The notes beneath the pieces were generated by a model. It made no database searches. It was given only the letters and a program-made list of their open reading frames with translations, and had not been told where the DNA came from. A stretch of 64,000 nucleotides of DNA from Bacteroidota bacterium (GTDB lineage Bacteria > Bacteroidota > Bacteroidia > Flavobacteriales > Schleiferiaceae): contig JANSYJ010000002.1 of assembly GCA_024742495.1 (NCBI GenBank), positions 496,001 to 560,000 of the forward strand. The letters are read 5' to 3'. Below are positions 61,301 to 64,000 of this stretch, one piece after another; position 1 is the stretch's first letter; each line of letters begins with the position of its first letter. A program made the translations under genes and the position numbers.

Positions 61301-64000
61301 TAATTCTTCCCATCCTCTAATGATTGTTTCTCCACCAACAACCGATATGACCCTTGGTGATAAACGTGTTGTGGTGCGAGCGAGGATGCTAACAAACTAT
61401 GTTCCGGAGATTAATATGCTGGTTGGATCAATGTCAAACCCTAATGACCCAAATACCTTCCATCCCTTGGATACCTTTCAGCTAACTAATGCCATTCCTC
61501 ATGATCGCTTCGTTTGCAACATAAATACGGCGAATGGTTATAATGGCAGCGATCAATACTTCGCAATCGCTCATGACAACGGAAGTACCTTCCGAACTTT
61601 CTATGTTGATGATGTCATCTACGAAGTAATCCCTAGCTGCCCCGAAGTAAGCCAACTAGGCATTTTAGCGGTAGATTCCATGAATGCGACCCTCAGCTTT
61701 GTTCCTGATAATGGGTCGGCAGGTAACTTCCAAATTGAATACGGCAGCGGCTCATTAGGTAGTGCCTTGAACTCGCAAATGTTGGTTAGTAATGATACTT
61801 TTAATCTTACTGGATTAACAGCAAATACCAATTACTGCTTCTGGGTACGCGAGATTTGTAGTGCTAGTGATACCTCCAACTGGACCGGGCCATTCTGTTT
61901 CAAAACACAGTGTATGGCTATTCAAGCACCCTATTTAGAGAATTGGGATAACTTAAGCTCAGCATCCAAGGACCTTGGTTGTTTTGGTAGCATTGAGGGA
62001 GCTTCCTTACAGGGTAGTAATTTCTTGGGAGTAACTATTCAGGCTTCCACCTTTTATGCCCCACCGACTAGTCCTAATTATGTGGAGTTCGATAATAGTA
62101 GCAACGTTAGCGATCCGCTTATGCTCACTTCTCCGCGCACAATCGATATGACTTTGGGCGATAAGCGCTTGCGTTTTAACATGCGTGAGGCATCAACCTT
62201 CAATACCGCCCAAATGATAGTGGGTACGATGTCGAACCCCGTAGATGCCAGCACATTTAATCCTCTGGATACGATTAATCCAGATGATACCTGGCAAGAA
62301 TACATCGTTAATCTAGATGCTACTAATGGCTATAATGGTAGCGATGAATACTTTGCTTTTGCCCACGATTTAGGCGGCACATTCGACTATATTTTTATTG
62401 ATGAATTGCGTTATGAAGTAATTCCCACTTGCGTTCGTCCGAATACGGTTACAGTAGGAACTTTAACTCAAAGTACTGCTGGTGTATCCTGGCTAAATGC
62501 CAATGGTAATATCAGTCCTAACTACGAAGTAGAATATGGTACCGGCCCATTGGGTTCCACCTCCAACACCCGTATTTCACATTCGAGTAATAGCATTAGT
62601 CTTAGTGGGTTAACAGCAGGCACAGGTTACTGTATTTGGATTCGTGAAATTTGTTCGGCTGGAGATACCAGTTTCTGGCAAGGACCAACTTGTTTTGCCA
62701 CTCCTTGTCCAACTAGTTATTCAGCTCCTTATTCTACCAACTTCGAAGGAATTTCAATTGGAATTGCCAGTGGAACTCCAGCGGGTTGGGAAAATTGTTG
62801 GACCCATGTTCAAGGTCCTGGTACGGTTCGTTGGGAATCTGAAGATGCCAGTGGTGCCAATGAAAACTCCTTTGGTACCGGACCATTTTTAGATAATTCC
62901 TTAGCTCCTGCACCGGGTGGAACTTATATGTATTTGGAAACATCGAGTTCTGGAGGTCCAGCGGAGCTTATATCTCCAGGAATTGATATTGGCACCGTGA
63001 CTAACCCTGAGTTGGAATATTACTATCACATGCATGGAGCAACCATGAATAAATTGGTGGTTTATGCTGAAAATTCAGCGGGAACGCGAACCGCTATCGA
63101 TAGTATTATTGGTCAGCAACAAGTAGCACAAGCTGATCCGTTTTTACGCCGGAATGTGTCTTTAGGGTCCTTGCCTACAGGCGTTTATAACTTTGTGTTT
63201 GAAGGTCATAGAGGAACTTCCTTTACCGGTGATATTTCTATTGATGATGTATCGGTACAACAAGGATCTTCTTGTCCTAGTCCCTTAAGTTTAAGTGGTG
63301 ATCCAATTAGTCAAACTAGCGCTATCGCCCGTTGGGGAGGCACTAGCCAAGCCAATTCCTATCAAGTTGAATATGGACCTACTGGCTTTAGTCCTGGCAG
63401 CGGAACGCTAAGTATCACTGCTGTAGATTCCATTACGCTCACCTTCGCCAGTGCAAATAATCTTTGTCAAGATGTATATGTACGTGCCATTTGTTCGGCT
63501 GGGGATACCAGTAATTGGGTAGGTCCAACCGCCGTTTGTCCAGAAGAAGTAACCTGCGATAGCTTGGATCAATACAACTCTAGTTTAGAGATTTATGATC
63601 AATCGGCATTGTTTGTACCATGGGCAGGAGCAGCTGGTGATGTGGAGATTGCTACTACTCAGTCTAGCTCTTCACCAAACTCGGTGCGCATACATGATGC
63701 AGGCACCAATAGCTTTAGTGATTTAGTGGCTTTATTTGATACCCTGAGCAGCGGCGCTTGGGAAGTTTCCTTCGATATGTATATCCCCACCGGGAAAGGT
63801 GCCTATTTCAATATCCAGCAGAATTACATCGGCGGTGCTGCTGGTAATTTATGGGGTGGAGAAGTTTACTTCCTCGATAATGGATCTGCAGATGCCGTTT
63901 ATACCACAGGATCTACCTTGGCGGGAACCTTTAATTATACCCAGAATACCTGGTTTACCATGTCAACAGTAATCGATTTGGATAATGATTCCATTTGGTT
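58392..64000 (+). CDS. Giant T9SS-type repeat protein, copy 2 (3' end beyond the window)
   Basis: This frame is open from the ATG at 58392 to the end of the window (more than 1,860 codons). The signal peptide MKKLISYLFILCSAALYGQ is followed by the same N-terminal domain as copy 1 (PVGIHIEG, TVNVADSVAYGG, FNPRRFVGSVTYSL). Fibronectin-III-like and jelly-roll modules then follow in nearly the same order. Some modules match copy 1 closely, for example GSNFLGVTIQ, NYVEFDNSSNV, GDKRLRF and GTSFTGDISIDDV. Others differ, for example residues near 60280-60840. It is clearly a tandem duplicate. The T9SS sorting domain is expected beyond 64000 but not seen. Codon use is less biased than in copy 1. Confidence 0.9.
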   Translation, partial: MKKLISYLFILCSAALYGQGTITTSPPLSPNNGSGGITFNVSSTSPVDIDGISNIFSSGATTASVWVRVGGAQTPPNVSLANGWTEVIVGATITGANNTSLVAIPFGGASISIPANTPVGIHIEGNTRYQTGTAADQVIHSDGTLTVNVADSVAYGGPLPSPGFNPRRFVGSVTYSLGFSGGCTPPFSNFQIDSIKQDSARITWTPGNINNTFKLEYGPSGFTPGNGVSFQASYFGGPPSVFIEPLIPDTDYDVYLTEYCTNDSVYFAAPQTFRTLPICPAPSNIQIIALDSNSVTFTYTATTDSLSWEWGPTGFIQGTGTTGTSVGDTITIGGLSPNTGYDLALISDCRDRGDSTSRVSRLSFTTDCGYASARWVENFDTTAFPCLRAFTDVSTGTPTINITTAFSPTSGTQQLLLNNSSAPGPTQDILLIFQPFYGMGSLNKMVEFNAKTASTTPTTVEVVSIPDPDNPGVYNLIQSFTLNSSNQKFTVNLDAASNYNGTDPVIALRHGAQNTFQAIYVDDFVFDVIPTCPPIDPFTAEVNAVGTDVYLNWISSSSAQGANVSWGNPGFTPNAGLGTITTIDTFAVVSGLTANTIYEFYIQDSCAANDEAVWVGPFSVLTGCVALSPVSLPMFDGFELYTGPTFNGTTNLCNSTHSWRFDASDEASSRMRLQAGANYLKNGLQAATLDHSPTAPAVQTNYLTLTVNLSSYTSSGGIQLGFYIMSHGQEASPDNRVWVRGAPSDPWIEAVDLDALRSAQGIYDSIQGLDIKGIINGAGQTVGAATQIRFGQSGRFGSFNTTFSDGITIDDVSLEAVSCPIPPGLNVSAVFDTTATLNWAGSASQYQYWFGPGGFYQGTTTTAGTKHFINANSVVLDTLNPQNCYQFLVRSICAAGDTSAWGGPFDFCTPCSPISAPNTEDWNALLSGKDLGCFSAIQDPSHLTSNFLGASVTAAGSPFSPSRQVEMDNSNSSHPLMIVSPPTTDMTLGDKRVVVRARMLTNYVPEINMLVGSMSNPNDPNTFHPLDTFQLTNAIPHDRFVCNINTANGYNGSDQYFAIAHDNGSTFRTFYVDDVIYEVIPSCPEVSQLGILAVDSMNATLSFVPDNGSAGNFQIEYGSGSLGSALNSQMLVSNDTFNLTGLTANTNYCFWVREICSASDTSNWTGPFCFKTQCMAIQAPYLENWDNLSSASKDLGCFGSIEGASLQGSNFLGVTIQASTFYAPPTSPNYVEFDNSSNVSDPLMLTSPRTIDMTLGDKRLRFNMREASTFNTAQMIVGTMSNPVDASTFNPLDTINPDDTWQEYIVNLDATNGYNGSDEYFAFAHDLGGTFDYIFIDELRYEVIPTCVRPNTVTVGTLTQSTAGVSWLNANGNISPNYEVEYGTGPLGSTSNTRISHSSNSISLSGLTAGTGYCIWIREICSAGDTSFWQGPTCFATPCPTSYSAPYSTNFEGISIGIASGTPAGWENCWTHVQGPGTVRWESEDASGANENSFGTGPFLDNSLAPAPGGTYMYLETSSSGGPAELISPGIDIGTVTNPELEYYYHMHGATMNKLVVYAENSAGTRTAIDSIIGQQQVAQADPFLRRNVSLGSLPTGVYNFVFEGHRGTSFTGDISIDDVSVQQGSSCPSPLSLSGDPISQTSAIARWGGTSQANSYQVEYGPTGFSPGSGTLSITAVDSITLTFASANNLCQDVYVRAICSAGDTSNWVGPTAVCPEEVTCDSLDQYNSSLEIYDQSALFVPWAGAAGDVEIATTQSSSSPNSVRIHDAGTNSFSDLVALFDTLSSGAWEVSFDMYIPTGKGAYFNIQQNYIGGAAGNLWGGEVYFLDNGSADAVYTTGSTLAGTFNYTQNTWFTMSTVIDLDNDSIW

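Noticed and set aside
51940-64000. Repeated blocks in the giant genes as a CRISPR array or DNA satellite
   Set aside because: Repeats are protein modules of hundreds of bases with in-frame divergence, not short identical repeats with spacers.

Overview
The window looks like a chromosomal segment from a marine-type Bacteroidota, most likely order Flavobacteriales (Cryomorphaceae/Schleiferiaceae-like; the family is a guess). The evidence is Bacteroidota-style promoters with a TAnnTTTG -7 box, few recognisable Shine-Dalgarno sites, two proteins of the type IX secretion (T9SS) sorting class, many lipoproteins, a split transketolase, BshB1 (bacillithiol) and an Lnb-type DUF4105 protein. No plasmid, phage, transposase or CRISPR array was seen.

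Layout. (1) 1-8 kb is housekeeping: the 3' end of ftsY, rimO, ribH with a TPR membrane protein, recF with a DciA-like gene, ndk, a surface-type lipoprotein, bshB1, a family-4 glycosyltransferase and tRNA-His. (2) 8.0-9.5 kb is a minus-strand trio: ECF sigma factor, single-pass probable anti-sigma factor and a small Spy/CpxP-like exported protein. (3) 9.6-15.8 kb is a tandem array of four paralogous ~450-470 aa lipoproteins of a family I do not recognise. Each is followed by its own terminator. Three share an 11-nt leader box just downstream of the -7 element. An 850-bp non-coding stretch rich in hairpins follows. (4) 16.6-21.2 kb holds a YaiO-like outer-membrane protein and the two transketolase halves with a secreted von Willebrand A protein inserted between them. 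(5) 21.3-29.0 kb holds ychF, then parE, a small membrane protein, parC and a T9SS choice-of-anchor-B protein, packed with overlapping reading frames.

(6) 29.1-45.7 kb is an exopolysaccharide/cell-surface glycan locus. It contains six glycosyltransferases or sugar transferases, a sulfotransferase, a flippase, an O-antigen ligase-like protein, a half-size TolC-like protein and a Wzc-like co-polymerase whose kinase domain looks dead. Embedded in it is a signalling block: a sigma-54 response regulator, an Hpt protein, a lone receiver, and a priming sugar transferase carrying a receiver-like domain with Glu at the phospho-acceptor position. No histidine kinase is present, so control probably comes from a kinase encoded elsewhere.

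(7) 45.7-51.6 kb holds a membrane-anchored MutS-like ATPase, a MATE exporter, an Lnb-type protein, an Omp85-family barrel protein and a small GNAT-like protein. (8) 51.9 kb to the end holds two adjacent giant paralogous secreted proteins built from fibronectin-III-like and jelly-roll repeats. The first (about 2110 aa) ends in a PKD domain and a T9SS sorting domain. The second starts at 58392 and runs off the window with its frame still open.

The most unusual content is the four-lipoprotein array with its shared leader box, the phosphorelay/pseudo-receiver/pseudo-kinase glycan module, and the von Willebrand gene between the transketolase halves.
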